A stretch of DNA of 48,078 nucleotides from Spirochaetales bacterium (GCA_028722305.1 JAQYHB010000044.1:1-48078); one strand, 5' to 3'. Positions 39,362-47,944 are shown, counted from the stretch's first letter. Numbers and translations are program-made. The notes: generated by a model not told the origin, from the letters alone.

Positions 39362-42300
39362 GCCTTTGTGACTGCAAGCTTGACCGTCTCGTCGCCCGCC
39401 TCGACCGGCTGGGCATCGACGCTCCCGGCCACAAGGCTATCGGCGAGGGTCTCGCCCTTGATATAGTCGCCGAACGAGTCGAAGACCTTTCCAATCACGC
39501 CGCCAGCTTCCCAAGTGACGTTGACATGATCGGCAACGTCAAATCCGGAATCCTTGCGGAGGTTCTGAATCGCGCGGACGATGTCACGGGCCATGCCCTC
39601 GAGCAGCAGGCTTTCGGTGATCTTGGTATCGAAACCGACGGTAAGCGTGCCGTCGTTCAGCACCTTGACCCCCTCCATCTCGCTGCGGCGGATATCCAGG
39701 TCGGAGGCAGTAAGCTCGATGGAGCCTCCCTCGTAGTCGACCCTCAGGCTCTTTCCACAGAGCAATGCGTCGATGTCGGAGCTGGAAAGCGCGCAGATCT
39801 TGGCCGCCACTTCCTTCATCGACTTGCCAAGCTTCTTGCCAAGCACCTTGAAGTTGGCCTTGGCGCTGTAGCTGACCAGGCCGCTCTCGTCGGATTGCAG
39901 CTTGACCTGCTTGACGTTCAGCTCCTCGGCGATGGAGTCCTCCATCTCCTTCAGGATCTTTCGCTCCTTCGCGTCGCGGTCGACCAGATACAGGGTCGCC
40001 AGTGGCTGGCGGATCTTCAGGTTGCCCTCGGCCCTGACGGTCCTGCCCAAGGCAATCGCCTTCTGGGTCAGCGCCATCTCCTCCTCCAAGGCTTCATCGC
40101 GCTGTCTCTCGTCATACACGGGGAAGTCGCACAGGTGGATCGACTCAGGCATATCGTCGGTCCTCAGATTGCGGTAGATGTTCTCGGTGATGAAGGGAAC
40201 GACCGGGCAGATGCACTTGCAGTAGTCCATCAGCACGCGATAGAGCGTGTCGTACGCCTGCTTCTTGTCCTCATCGCTGGCGCTCTTCCAGAATCTGCGG
40301 CGGCTACGGCGGATGTACCAGTTGTTCAGGTTGTCCAGGAAAGGAACGAACTGGCTGCAGGTCTTCTGCAGGTCGTAGCTGTCGAACCCTTCGGAGACCT
40401 CCTTGATGAACTTCTCGCTGACACTGACAATCCAGCGGTCAAGCGGGTTCTTCAGCTCATCGAACCGGGTCTCCGACGGGGTGTACCCGTCGATGTTGGC
40501 ATAGGTGACGAAGAAGGTGTAGGCGTTCCACAGTGGAATCAGCAGGCCCTTCAGGACGTCCTGGACCATCGAGTCAGAGAACTTGACCTCGTCGGCCTTG
40601 ACGACCGCGCTGTTCAGCAGCCCGAAGCGCAACGCGTCGGCGCCATACTTCTCGATGACCAGGTTCGGGTCGGTGTAGTTGTGCAGGCTCTTCGACATCT
40701 TCCGTCCATCCTCGGCGAGCACAAGGCCGCTGACGATGCAGTTGAGGAAAGCCGGCGAGTCGAACAGGGCCGCGGCGATGACGGTCAGCGAGTAGAACCA
40801 GCCACGGGTCTGGTCCAGTCCCTCGTTGATGAAGTCAGCCGGGAAGTGCTTCTCGAAGTACTCCTTGTTCTCGAACGGATAGTGTAGCTGGGCATAGGGC
40901 ATGGAGCCGGACTCGAACCAGCAGTCGAGCACCTCGGGAATGCGGTGCATCGTGCTCCCGTCGGGGGCTTTCCAGGTCAGGTCGTCGATGAAGTGCTTGT
41001 GCAGGTCGGTCACCTTCTTTCCGCTCTTCTTTTCCAGCTCCTCGATGGAACCGATCACCTCGACGTACTTGCCGTTCTCGCTTCTCCAGATAGGAATCGG
41101 ATTGCCCCAGAAGCGGTTGCGGCTGATACACCAGTCACGGGCGCCCTCGAGCCACTTGCCGAAGCGCCCTTCCTTGATGTGCGCGGGAATCCAGTTGATC
41201 TTGCTGTTGGCCTCCAGCATCGACTTCTTGATCTTCTGCACGTCGACGAACCAGCAGGAAAGCGCACGGTAGATGAGCGGGCCATGGGTGCGGTAGCTGA
41301 ACGGATACAGGTGGAGGTAGTTCTCCCTCTTGATCAGCTTTCCCTCTGCCTTCAGGCGGGCGATGATGTCCTTGTCGCAGTCCTTGACGAAGCGGCCCTG
41401 GTAGTCGGGCACGTCGCTGTTGAATCGGCACTCCTCATCCACCGGGCAGACGACAGGCACCTGCGGATACTGCTCCTTGAATGTGTTGTAGTCGTCTTCG
41501 CCAAAGCCATTGGCGGTATGGACGATGCCGCATCCGTCCTCGGTGGTGACGTAGTCGGCAGTCATGCAGACGAAAGCGCCCTTCTCCTTCAGGTTGGCGA
41601 AGTATGGGAACAGAGGCTCGTATCTCCAGCCCTTGTAGTAGGTGCCCTTGTGCTCCTCGACAATCCTGTACTGCTCCGGTTTGGTGTAGTAATGACCGAT
41701 ACGGGCCTTGCCGAGGATGTAGTGGTTCTTATCGCTCTGGTCCTCGACCTCGACATAGTCGATATTGGGTCCGAAGGTAAGGCCAAGGTTGCTGGGAAGC
41801 GTCCACGGAGTCGTCGTCCACGCCAGGAAATACGTGTCCTTCTTGCCATCCACCTTGAAGCGGACGGTGACCGCCTGGTCGGTGACGTTCTCATAGCCGC
41901 CCAACGCGACCTCGAAGTTGGAGAGCGGACAGGCAAGACCCGGGTCGTAGGGCATGATCCTGAAGCCCTCGTAGATCAGCCCCTTCTCGTAGAGCGTCTT
42001 GAAGACCCACCAGATGGACTCCATGTACTTGGGATCCATCGTGCGATAGCCATGGTCGAAATCGACCCAGCGACCCATGCGCTCGATGGTCTTGCGCCAC
42101 TCGCTGGTATAGCGGAGGACGATGGAACGGCACTGCTCGTTGAACTTGGCGACGCCGTACTTCACCACCTCGGAGTAGCCGGAAACACCCAGCGTCTTCT
42201 GCATCTCGTACTCGACGGGAAGACCGTGGCAATCCCAGCCCCAGCCACGGACCACTCGGTGTCCCTTCATGGTCTGATACCGGGGAATGGCGTCTTTGAT

Positions 42301-42489
42301 GGTGCTCGGCACGAAATGGCCAAAATGCGGAAGACCCGTGGCAAACGGAGGCCCGTCATAGAACGAGAACTCGGAAGAGACAGGCCTCTGCTCGATGGAC
42401 TTGTTGAAAATGTCATTCTTTTTCCAGAATGCCAGTGTCTCCTCTTCCAGCTCTGGGAAGCTGACTTTAGTGCTTACCGGACGAAACAT
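39358..42489 (-). CDS. ileS: Isoleucyl-tRNA synthetase, type 2 (eukaryote-like)
   Basis: The class I enzyme charges tRNA-Ile and edits misactivated valine. The 1043-residue length and 'FYDGPPFATGLPHFGHFVPSTIKDA' (HIGH-type HFGH, about residues 43-67) mark it as the type 2, eukaryote-like form rather than the usual bacterial type 1 ('HIGH' in 'GNIHIGH'). The editing (CP1) domain lies about 180-420 with 'TTPWTLPSNL' near 232. The active-site KMSKS is in 'EDGRKMSKSLHNYTDP' near 595. An anticodon-binding and C-terminal region ends the protein. The start at 42489 is chosen over 42588 because a GGGGGA precedes it and MFRP begins the conserved N-terminus. Type 2 enzymes can be insensitive to mupirocin (inference). 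Confidence 0.96.
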   Translation of the reverse strand: MFRPVSTKVSFPELEEETLAFWKKNDIFNKSIEQRPVSSEFSFYDGPPFATGLPHFGHFVPSTIKDAIPRYQTMKGHRVVRGWGWDCHGLPVEYEMQKTLGVSGYSEVVKYGVAKFNEQCRSIVLRYTSEWRKTIERMGRWVDFDHGYRTMDPKYMESIWWVFKTLYEKGLIYEGFRIMPYDPGLACPLSNFEVALGGYENVTDQAVTVRFKVDGKKDTYFLAWTTTPWTLPSNLGLTFGPNIDYVEVEDQSDKNHYILGKARIGHYYTKPEQYRIVEEHKGTYYKGWRYEPLFPYFANLKEKGAFVCMTADYVTTEDGCGIVHTANGFGEDDYNTFKEQYPQVPVVCPVDEECRFNSDVPDYQGRFVKDCDKDIIARLKAEGKLIKRENYLHLYPFSYRTHGPLIYRALSCWFVDVQKIKKSMLEANSKINWIPAHIKEGRFGKWLEGARDWCISRNRFWGNPIPIWRSENGKYVEVIGSIEELEKKSGKKVTDLHKHFIDDLTWKAPDGSTMHRIPEVLDCWFESGSMPYAQLHYPFENKEYFEKHFPADFINEGLDQTRGWFYSLTVIAAALFDSPAFLNCIVSGLVLAEDGRKMSKSLHNYTDPNLVIEKYGADALRFGLLNSAVVKADEVKFSDSMVQDVLKGLLIPLWNAYTFFVTYANIDGYTPSETRFDELKNPLDRWIVSVSEKFIKEVSEGFDSYDLQKTCSQFVPFLDNLNNWYIRRSRRRFWKSASDEDKKQAYDTLYRVLMDYCKCICPVVPFITENIYRNLRTDDMPESIHLCDFPVYDERQRDEALEEEMALTQKAIALGRTVRAEGNLKIRQPLATLYLVDRDAKERKILKEMEDSIAEELNVKQVKLQSDESGLVSYSAKANFKVLGKKLGKSMKEVAAKICALSSSDIDALLCGKSLRVDYEGGSIELTASDLDIRRSEMEGVKVLNDGTLTVGFDTKITESLLLEGMARDIVRAIQNLRKDSGFDVADHVNVTWEAGGVIGKVFDSFGDYIKGETLADSLVAGSVDAQPVEAGDETVKLAVTKA

Positions 42490-42527
42490 AAATCCCCCTA
42501 TTGAATGAAGACAAATATCGTGTTCCC

Positions 42528-42556
42528 ATTGTAGTGATATGCCCTTTTTCCTGCAA
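42528..42556 (-). promoter_or_regulatory. Promoter of the ileS operon
   Basis: On the minus strand, TTGCAG (42556-42551), exactly 17 bases, TACAAT (42533-42528). Transcription would begin near 42521, 32 bases before the ileS ATG. It lies back to back with the cca promoter. Confidence 0.65.
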
Positions 42557-42561
42557 CCGAG

Positions 42562-42591
42562 TTGACTTGCCGGCAACCAAAAAACCATGAT
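42562..42591 (+). promoter_or_regulatory. Candidate promoter of cca, apparently leaderless
   Basis: TTGACT (42562-42567), 18 bases, CATGAT (42586-42591), then six bases and the ATG at 42598. No Shine-Dalgarno sequence is present before the start. Confidence 0.5.
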
Positions 42592-42597
42592 AGAGAC

Positions 42598-43941
42598 ATG
42601 CGTTATCCACTACCGGAAAAAATCAAGGCGTTCGGGGATGTCTTCATGCGCTCGGGCTTCCACCTCTTCATCGTCGGGGGGTGCATCCGGGACTACCTGC
42701 TCGGGATTCCCAACCACGACTACGACTTCGCAACCGACGCCAAGCCGGAGGAGGTCACCAACCTGTTCCGGAAGGTGCTTCCCACCGGAATCGAGCATGG
42801 CACCGTGACGGTACGCTGGTTCGGAGAGAGCTACGAGGTGACCACCTTCCGTAGCGAGGGGGCCTACCTGGATATGCGCCACCCTTCGAGCGTCTCCTTC
42901 GTCCGGGACCTCGACGAGGACCTGAAGCGGAGGGACTTTACCATCAACGCGTTCGCCGTCAACTGCCAGGATGGCACGATTATTGACCGGCACGAGGGAA
43001 TGCGGGACCTGAAGGACCATCTGGTCCGTGCCATCGGAAACCCTGAGGAGCGCTTTCAGGAAGACGCGCTCCGGATCCTCCGCGCGCTCCGCTTCTCCAG
43101 CAAGCTCGACTTCGAAATCGAACCAGGAACATTGCAGGCGATGGAGCTTCTCCGTGAGAACCTCCATCACGTCAGCGCGGAACGGATCCACGAGGAACTG
43201 GTCAAGCTGATCGGAAGCGACCACCCTGCCAGGGGGCTATGGGAGATGGACCGGACTGGAATCATGGACGTGATTCTCCCCGAGCTTGCGAAGGGCCGCG
43301 AGGTCATGCAGAACGGAATGCACCATGACACGGTACTCCACCACAACATCGCCGCCTGCCAGGTGGCGGCCAACCACCACTATCCGCTGTATGTACGCAT
43401 GGCGGCCCTCTTCCATGATATCGGAAAGAGCTACACCGTCGTCTACGACGATAAAGCCAACACCTACTACGGGCACGACACCTATGGTGCCAACCTGGCC
43501 AGGGGCATCCTCAAACGGCTGAAGGCCTCGAACGAGGAGATCGAGCAGGTCTCCCGTCTGGTCGAGCACCACATGTTCCATTACACCCCCGATTGGAGCG
43601 ACGCGGCAGTCCGCCGCTTCATCAACCGGATCGGCAAGGAGCATATCGACGACCTTTTCCGGATGCGTTTCTGCGACGAGGAATCGATGTGCGGCGTTGC
43701 AGATTACCGTACCGTGGAGGATCTGGACAAGCGGATCAAGCAGGTGCTCAAGGCCCAGGACGCCCTTTGCCTGAAGGATCTTGCCATCGGAGGCAAGGAA
43801 CTGATGGAGGCTGGATTCGAGAAAGGCCCGATCCTTGGCAAGACATTGAACTACCTGCTTGATTGCGTCATCGAGGACCCAGCCCAGAACACGAAGGAGA
43901 AACTGCTCCAGCTGGCGCTCGCCTACAGCGACAGGCGATAG
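42598..43941 (+). CDS. cca: CCA-adding tRNA nucleotidyltransferase with HD domain
   Basis: The enzyme builds or repairs the CCA end of tRNAs from CTP and ATP, without a template. The 447-residue protein has the class II core: 'FIVGGCIRDYLLGIPNHDYDFATDA' in part (about 24-48) with the DxD metal site, 'EHGTVTVRWFGESYEVTTFR' near 75, 'DLKRRDFTINAFAV' near 110 and 'FQEDALRILRALRFSSKLDFEIE' (about 154-176). An HD domain follows (about 240-370), with 'RMAALFHDIGKSY' and 'DTYGANLARGIL', possibly a phosphohydrolase for 2',3'-cyclic ends. The start at 42598 fits the promoter; the upstream TTG frame start lies inside it. It converges on rnc with 10 bases between. Confidence 0.94.
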   Translation: MRYPLPEKIKAFGDVFMRSGFHLFIVGGCIRDYLLGIPNHDYDFATDAKPEEVTNLFRKVLPTGIEHGTVTVRWFGESYEVTTFRSEGAYLDMRHPSSVSFVRDLDEDLKRRDFTINAFAVNCQDGTIIDRHEGMRDLKDHLVRAIGNPEERFQEDALRILRALRFSSKLDFEIEPGTLQAMELLRENLHHVSAERIHEELVKLIGSDHPARGLWEMDRTGIMDVILPELAKGREVMQNGMHHDTVLHHNIAACQVAANHHYPLYVRMAALFHDIGKSYTVVYDDKANTYYGHDTYGANLARGILKRLKASNEEIEQVSRLVEHHMFHYTPDWSDAAVRRFINRIGKEHIDDLFRMRFCDEESMCGVADYRTVEDLDKRIKQVLKAQDALCLKDLAIGGKELMEAGFEKGPILGKTLNYLLDCVIEDPAQNTKEKLLQLALAYSDRR

Positions 43942-43951
43942 GCACAGACAG

Positions 43952-44728
43952 CTACCTTGAGGCCTTCTCCTCCTTGCGCTTCTCTTCCCATCCGGAGATA
44001 TCCAGCTCGTCGTAGGCGAGTTTTGCCGCCATTTGTTCGGCATTTTTGATAGTCGTACCCTCGGCAGGGCCATAGACCTTGTCCTTGACAGAGACCGTCA
44101 CAAAAAACTGAAAGGCATGTTCCGGCCCCGTCTTCTTCACCAGTGTGTAGGAGGGGACCTTCTTCCAATGATACTGGACGAACTCCTGCAGACTCGTCTT
44201 ATAGTCATGGTGGTATCCGTTCAAGACCACCGCATTGATCTGGGGGACCAGATATTTCAGGATGAAGGTGCGGGTCGCCTCAAAACCGCATTGCAGGTAA
44301 CACGCGGCGAAAATCGCCTCGACGCAGTCGGCCAACAACGCCTTCTTGGTACGTCCGCCGCTGCGTTCCTCGCCCCTCCCCATCAACAGGTACTTGCCGA
44401 CATGAAGCTTGTCCGCGACTACCGCCAAACTATCCTCGCTGACGGCGATGCTCTTGATCTTCGAGAAATCGCCCTCATGCTTTTTGGGCAGGTTCTTGAA
44501 AAGCCACTCGGCAACCGTCAACCCAAGGATGCTGTCCCCGAGGAACTCGAGACGCTCGTTATTGCCGATTCCATGCCCCATCTCGTTTCCATAGGAACGG
44601 TGAACGAAGGCAAGGTTGAGCAACGACAGGTCGGAAAGCGGAATTCCGCAATCCTCTTTGAATTGAGAAAGCTCCCGAATCCTCTCTTCCGAGAGCTCGG
44701 GAGCCTTGTCTGATAGTACTTCTTCCAT
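43952..44728 (-). CDS. rnc: Ribonuclease III
   Basis: RNase III cuts double-stranded RNA, including the rRNA precursor stems. The 258-residue protein has an N-terminal extension (about 1-30), then the catalytic signature 'NNERLEFLGDSILG' (about 57-70) with the acidic metal ligands, 'DSLAVVADKLHVGKYL' near 100 and the second acidic cluster 'ALLADCVEAIFAACYL' near 131. A dsRNA-binding domain follows (about 175-245), with 'SVKDKVYGPAEGTTIKNAEQMAAKLAY' in part. The start is the ATG at 44728; the GTG three bases earlier is an alternative. It overlaps no gene but follows the acpP stop by three bases. Confidence 0.95.
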   Translation of the reverse strand: MEEVLSDKAPELSEERIRELSQFKEDCGIPLSDLSLLNLAFVHRSYGNEMGHGIGNNERLEFLGDSILGLTVAEWLFKNLPKKHEGDFSKIKSIAVSEDSLAVVADKLHVGKYLLMGRGEERSGGRTKKALLADCVEAIFAACYLQCGFEATRTFILKYLVPQINAVVLNGYHHDYKTSLQEFVQYHWKKVPSYTLVKKTGPEHAFQFFVTVSVKDKVYGPAEGTTIKNAEQMAAKLAYDELDISGWEEKRKEEKASR

Positions 44729-44731
44729 CAC

Positions 44732-44974
44732 TTACTTGATTTGGGTGGAGAGATAGTCGATTGCGTCCTGAACAGTCTCGAACTCGTTGGCCTTCTCGTC
44801 CGGAATGGTCACACCCATCTCTTCCTCGATTGCGTAAACTAGCTCATAGGTGTCAAGGCTGTCGGCACCAAGATCCTTGCGGAAAGAAGCCTCGGGAGTC
44901 ACCTTGCTCGGATCGATCTCGAGCTTCTCGGCAACCAGGCTCTGCACTTTCTTGAACAGTTCGTCTTTATCCAT
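44732..44974 (-). CDS. acpP: Acyl carrier protein
   Basis: ACP carries the growing acyl chain in fatty acid synthesis on a phosphopantetheine arm. The 80-residue protein is of normal length and acidic. The attachment Ser lies in 'DLGADSLDTYELVYAIEEEM' (Ser38 in the DSL motif). It is 11 bases after rpmF and 3 bases before rnc, the usual rpmF-acpP-rnc order without the fabD or plsX genes seen in some bacteria. Confidence 0.97.
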   Translation of the reverse strand: MDKDELFKKVQSLVAEKLEIDPSKVTPEASFRKDLGADSLDTYELVYAIEEEMGVTIPDEKANEFETVQDAIDYLSTQIK

Positions 44975-44985
44975 GGGCGAACTCC

Positions 44986-45171
44986 TTACTGCTCATCCAT
45001 CTGGATAATCTGCTTGCCGCGGTAGCTGCCGCACTTCGGGCAGACACGATGGGGCAGAATCATGTTGCCGCAAGTCGGGCACTTGGTCAGCGTCGGAGCC
45101 GCCAGTTTCATGTTGGCGGCCTTTCTACTTGCCGCCTTGGATTTGGAAGTTTTGTATTTCGGTGTAGCCAT
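44986..45171 (-). CDS. rpmF: 50S ribosomal protein L32
   Basis: A small zinc-ribbon protein of the large ribosomal subunit. The 61-residue chain begins 'MATPKYKTSKSKAASRKAA' and has two CxxC pairs ('CPTC' about 32-35 and 'CPKC' about 45-48), so it is the zinc-binding C+ form. It starts the rpmF-acpP-rnc group and is preceded by a TATAAC box. Confidence 0.96.
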   Translation of the reverse strand: MATPKYKTSKSKAASRKAANMKLAAPTLTKCPTCGNMILPHRVCPKCGSYRGKQIIQMDEQ

Positions 45172-45201
45172 ATCTGTATCCTCTTCTTCTTCAGAAATTT
45201 T

Positions 45202-45207
45202 GTTATA
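45202..45207 (-). promoter_or_regulatory. -10 box of the rpmF-acpP-rnc promoter
   Basis: TATAAC on the minus strand (45207-45202), 30 bases before the rpmF ATG. No good -35 box was found at 16-18 bases, so only the -10 is marked. The apeB gene ends just upstream. Confidence 0.4.
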
Positions 45208-45235
45208 CTACAAATGCCTAGACAGCATATCGATT

Positions 45236-46528
45236 TTATTCAAGTGAGTCAACAACCAGCCAAGGTTCCCGCTCGTAGAAACCAAGCATCGCCCGCGCAA
45301 GGAAATACAGGTCCGCGCAACTGGCGGTCTCATAAGGGGAATGCATGGCGAGCTGGGCTACTCCGATGTCCACGGTGGGCAGGGAATAGTGCCTGGTCGA
45401 CAGGTTGCCGAGGGTCGATCCACCGGGGATGTTGGAGTTGTTGAAGAACACCTGATATGGAATTCCTTGGTTCTTAAGCAGATGTTCCAGGCACGAGGCG
45501 GAATGGGCGTCGCTGGTGTACTTCTGGTTCGCGGCGAATTTGACCAGCACGCCGCCAGACATCTTCGGACGGTTCGTCGGGTCGCACGCTTCCGGGTAGT
45601 TGGGATGCACGGCATGGCCGTTGTCAGCCGAGAGCATGAAGGAACGGCTCTGCATCTCGAAGCACTCCTCCCTGTCCCAGCCGAGTGAAAGCCCAATCCT
45701 CTCCAGCGTCTCTTTGAGGAAATCGCTCAAGGCGCCCTGTTTGGTCCCGCTGCCAACCTCCTCGTTGTCAAACAGCGCGCAGAGGGCGATGGTCCTTTCC
45801 GGTTTGCTGGCAATCAGCGAGGTGGCGGCGCTGTAGGCGCACTCTAGGTCGTCGATCTTCGGCGACGAGAAATAGGCGTCCTCAAGGCCCCACACCTTTC
45901 CTTCCTCTCGGTTGTACAGGAACAGGTCGGACTCCAGCAGGTCCTTCTCGTCAACCCCGATCTCCGCCGCCACAAGCTTGCGTAGCGTGAAGGAATCATC
46001 CCCCTGCCCGATCAGCGGCATCAGCTCCTTCTGCACGTTGTAGTCGATGCCATGGTTGGCATTCCGGTTCATGTGGATCGCCAGGCTGGGAATCATCATC
46101 AGGTCTCGGTCAAAGTCGACAAGCCGGCATGCGACCTTTCCGTTTTCCTCGATGAAGACCCTTCCGGCAAGGGATAGCGGGCGGTCGAACCAGGGGGCGA
46201 GCAGCATCCCACCGTAGCCTTCGACGTTCAGGGTGATATAGCCGTCTTTCCGGATCTCCGGATTGTCCTTGACACGGAAGGACGGACTATCGGTGTGGGC
46301 GCTGACGATGGAGAAGCCCTGGACAGACTGGGGGATACGGAAGGCGATCAGGGCGGAGCCATTGCGGCTCACGAAATAGGATCCGTCCTTCTCCAGACGG
46401 TAGTTCCTTCCTTCAGACAACTTCGTGAAACCCGCATGGGAAAACATTTCCTCAAGGTTCCTCACCACATGGTAGGGACTCGGGCTCCTGTGGATGAACC
46501 CGATCAAGTCACGCACGTTTTCTTTCAT
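45236..46528 (-). CDS. apeB: M18 family aminopeptidase
   Basis: A cytoplasmic zinc metallopeptidase that releases N-terminal residues, often acidic ones, from peptides. The 430-residue length is standard. Metal ligands are visible in 'SAHTDSPSFRVKD' (His and Asp, about 76-88), 'DNEEVGSGTKQGA' (Glu pair, about 252-264), 'DNGHAVHPN' (about 301) and the C-terminal 'MHSPYETASCADLYF' His (about 395). The start at 46528 has AAGGAAAC upstream. It lies 10 bases after coaD. Confidence 0.95.
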   Translation of the reverse strand: MKENVRDLIGFIHRSPSPYHVVRNLEEMFSHAGFTKLSEGRNYRLEKDGSYFVSRNGSALIAFRIPQSVQGFSIVSAHTDSPSFRVKDNPEIRKDGYITLNVEGYGGMLLAPWFDRPLSLAGRVFIEENGKVACRLVDFDRDLMMIPSLAIHMNRNANHGIDYNVQKELMPLIGQGDDSFTLRKLVAAEIGVDEKDLLESDLFLYNREEGKVWGLEDAYFSSPKIDDLECAYSAATSLIASKPERTIALCALFDNEEVGSGTKQGALSDFLKETLERIGLSLGWDREECFEMQSRSFMLSADNGHAVHPNYPEACDPTNRPKMSGGVLVKFAANQKYTSDAHSASCLEHLLKNQGIPYQVFFNNSNIPGGSTLGNLSTRHYSLPTVDIGVAQLAMHSPYETASCADLYFLARAMLGFYEREPWLVVDSLE

Positions 46529-46538
46529 TCTTGTTTCC

Positions 46539-47033
46539 TTATGCTTTCTTGCGATTTTTCTTCTTCAAGGCACGGGCAACGAGAGGCGGCACCATGGCGG
46601 CCACGTCAAGTCCGAATGAGGCCATCTCCCGGATTGCCGAGGAACGGACCATAAAGTACTTAGGGCTTGTCGGCATGAAGAGCACCTCGACCTCAGGGTC
46701 GATCTGTTTGTAGTAGAGGGCAAGTTCGAACTCGTAGTTGAAATCGCTGATTGCCCGCACCCCCCGGATGATCACCCCAACGTCGTGCTCCATGGCGAAC
46801 TGGACGACCGGCCCGCTGTAGACCACCACCTCGACATTACCCAAAGGTTTCACCATCGCATCAAGCATATGCTTGCGCTCATCGGTGGTGAACAGGTAAT
46901 GCTTGGCGACATTCTCGGCAACCACCACGTAGAGTTTGTCATACAGGCTTGCGCTGCGGCGGATGATGTCGAGGTGGCCGTTGGTCGGCGGATCGAAGGA
47001 TCCGGGGAAGAGTGCGATGCTGCGGTTGGTCAT
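46539..47033 (-). CDS. coaD: Phosphopantetheine adenylyltransferase
   Basis: The enzyme adenylates 4'-phosphopantetheine to dephospho-CoA in coenzyme A synthesis. The 164-residue protein has the nucleotidyltransferase HxGH site in 'ALFPGSFDPPTNGHLDIIRR' (residues 7-26), 'RGVRAISDFNYEFELALY' (about 90-107) and 'YFMVRSSAIREMASFG' (about 126-141), which carries the ISSS-like motif. The ATG at 47033 overlaps the stop of the CPLC protein (ATGA). Confidence 0.97.
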   Translation of the reverse strand: MTNRSIALFPGSFDPPTNGHLDIIRRSASLYDKLYVVVAENVAKHYLFTTDERKHMLDAMVKPLGNVEVVVYSGPVVQFAMEHDVGVIIRGVRAISDFNYEFELALYYKQIDPEVEVLFMPTSPKYFMVRSSAIREMASFGLDVAAMVPPLVARALKKKNRKKA

Positions 47034-47542
47034 GCCTTTGTGCCCTCCACGTATTTCTTCATCGCGTCGAAGGCGTCTTTGTTCTCGTAGGGTATCTTGC
47101 GGACAATCTGGTACTTGCCCGTCTCGTCCTTGCACACGACTGCGAAATTGCCGCTGCCCACATAGCTGATCGACTCTCCCTCGGAAAGATGTTCCTGTTC
47201 TTTCAGCTGGCTGACCACGCAGTCGAAATGGGCGTATCGCCCGTCGGGCATGGAAATCGCCTCGGCGATATTCTCCACCACCTGCGAGCAAAGCGGACAG
47301 GTCGGTCTGGGTTCCTGCACCACCTTCACCTCGGGAACCGGGGCATTGCTGTGGCGTATCTGCGTCTTATGGGGAAGAAGCATCTCCTTCGCACTCAGGG
47401 TACGCTTCAGCTGCGGTTTCTGCTGCTGCTTTTTCTGCTTGTTCGAGCCACGGGGCTTATTGCGTCCGCGCCTCGATGGTTTCTGTCCTTGGGTATCCAT
47501 AGCTGACATTGTCTCTTTTCCTTGAGCTTTTTGCAATGTCAT
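47030..47542 (-). CDS. Basic protein with a CPLC zinc motif, unknown function
   Basis: The 170-residue protein starts with a long basic, Gln- and Lys-rich tail (about residues 1-50: RRGRNKPRGSNKQKKQQQK) that could bind nucleic acid. A globular part begins near 'CPLCSQVVENIAEAI' (about 82-96) and includes a second Cys in 'HFDCVVSQLKEQE' (about 105-117), a possible zinc site. The start at 47542 makes an ATGA overlap with the three-repeat zinc gene; Met12 (47509) has AAGGA upstream and is an alternative. It is coupled to coaD by ATGA. I do not recognise a named family. Confidence 0.75.
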   Translation of the reverse strand: MTLQKAQGKETMSAMDTQGQKPSRRGRNKPRGSNKQKKQQQKPQLKRTLSAKEMLLPHKTQIRHSNAPVPEVKVVQEPRPTCPLCSQVVENIAEAISMPDGRYAHFDCVVSQLKEQEHLSEGESISYVGSGNFAVVCKDETGKYQIVRKIPYENKDAFDAMKKYVEGTKA

Positions 47543-47880
47543 TTCTCCTCGGGTTCATGATGTCCGCTCGGACTCATCAGGCAGTTTTTGTGCGTCATGG
47601 AGAAAATGTCGGCGAAGGACTCACCGCAGTAGCGGCAGGTATAGCGCCCGTTGAGTTTCCCCTCGAATGGCTCATGGGTGCCGGTCGGGCTCTTTGTGCA
47701 GTGGCCGTGGACAAGCAGCAAAAGGCTCTTGAACGCCTGCCCGCAGTGCTTGCAGACAAACCTTCCATCGGTTTCGCCGAGGAACCTCTCGTGTTTTTCC
47801 GTGGGGCTATTGGCGCATTTGCCGAGTTTCAAGGAGAGCTGGCTCCGAAATGATTGTCCACAATGCTTGCAATACCACAT
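47539..47880 (-). CDS. Three-repeat zinc-motif protein
   Basis: The 113-residue protein is made almost entirely of three copies of a ~37-residue unit. Each begins CxxCGxxF (CKHCGQSF at residues 4-11, CKHCGQAF about 42, CRYCGESF about 80), continues with a hydrophobic-rich linker and a Cys (GKCANSPTEKHE, GHCTKSPTGTHE, KNCLMSPSGHHE), and ends near Glu-Pro/Phe. Each unit thus has four candidate zinc ligands, Cys-Cys-Cys-His. The start at 47880 is chosen because TAGGAGGGAGC precedes it. I know related hypothetical proteins in gut anaerobes but no function. It is the first gene of the coaD group. Confidence 0.8.
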   Translation of the reverse strand: MWYCKHCGQSFRSQLSLKLGKCANSPTEKHERFLGETDGRFVCKHCGQAFKSLLLLVHGHCTKSPTGTHEPFEGKLNGRYTCRYCGESFADIFSMTHKNCLMSPSGHHEPEEK

Positions 47881-47899
47881 GCTCCCTCCTAGAGAGGAC

Positions 47900-47929
47900 A
47901 GTGTATCCCTTTTTCCCTTCCTAATGGAA
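47900..47929 (-). promoter_or_regulatory. Candidate promoter of the zinc-repeat/coaD group
   Basis: On the minus strand, TTCCAT (47929-47924), 18 bases, TACACT (47905-47900). Start near 47893, 13 bases before the ATG at 47880, just enough to include TAGGAGGG. Confidence 0.4.
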
Positions 47930-47944
47930 GAAAATAACAATCAC

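Noticed and set aside
42562..42597. TTG start extending cca by 12 codons
   Set aside because: That TTG is part of the candidate -35 box TTGACT, and family proteins begin close to the ATG at 42598.
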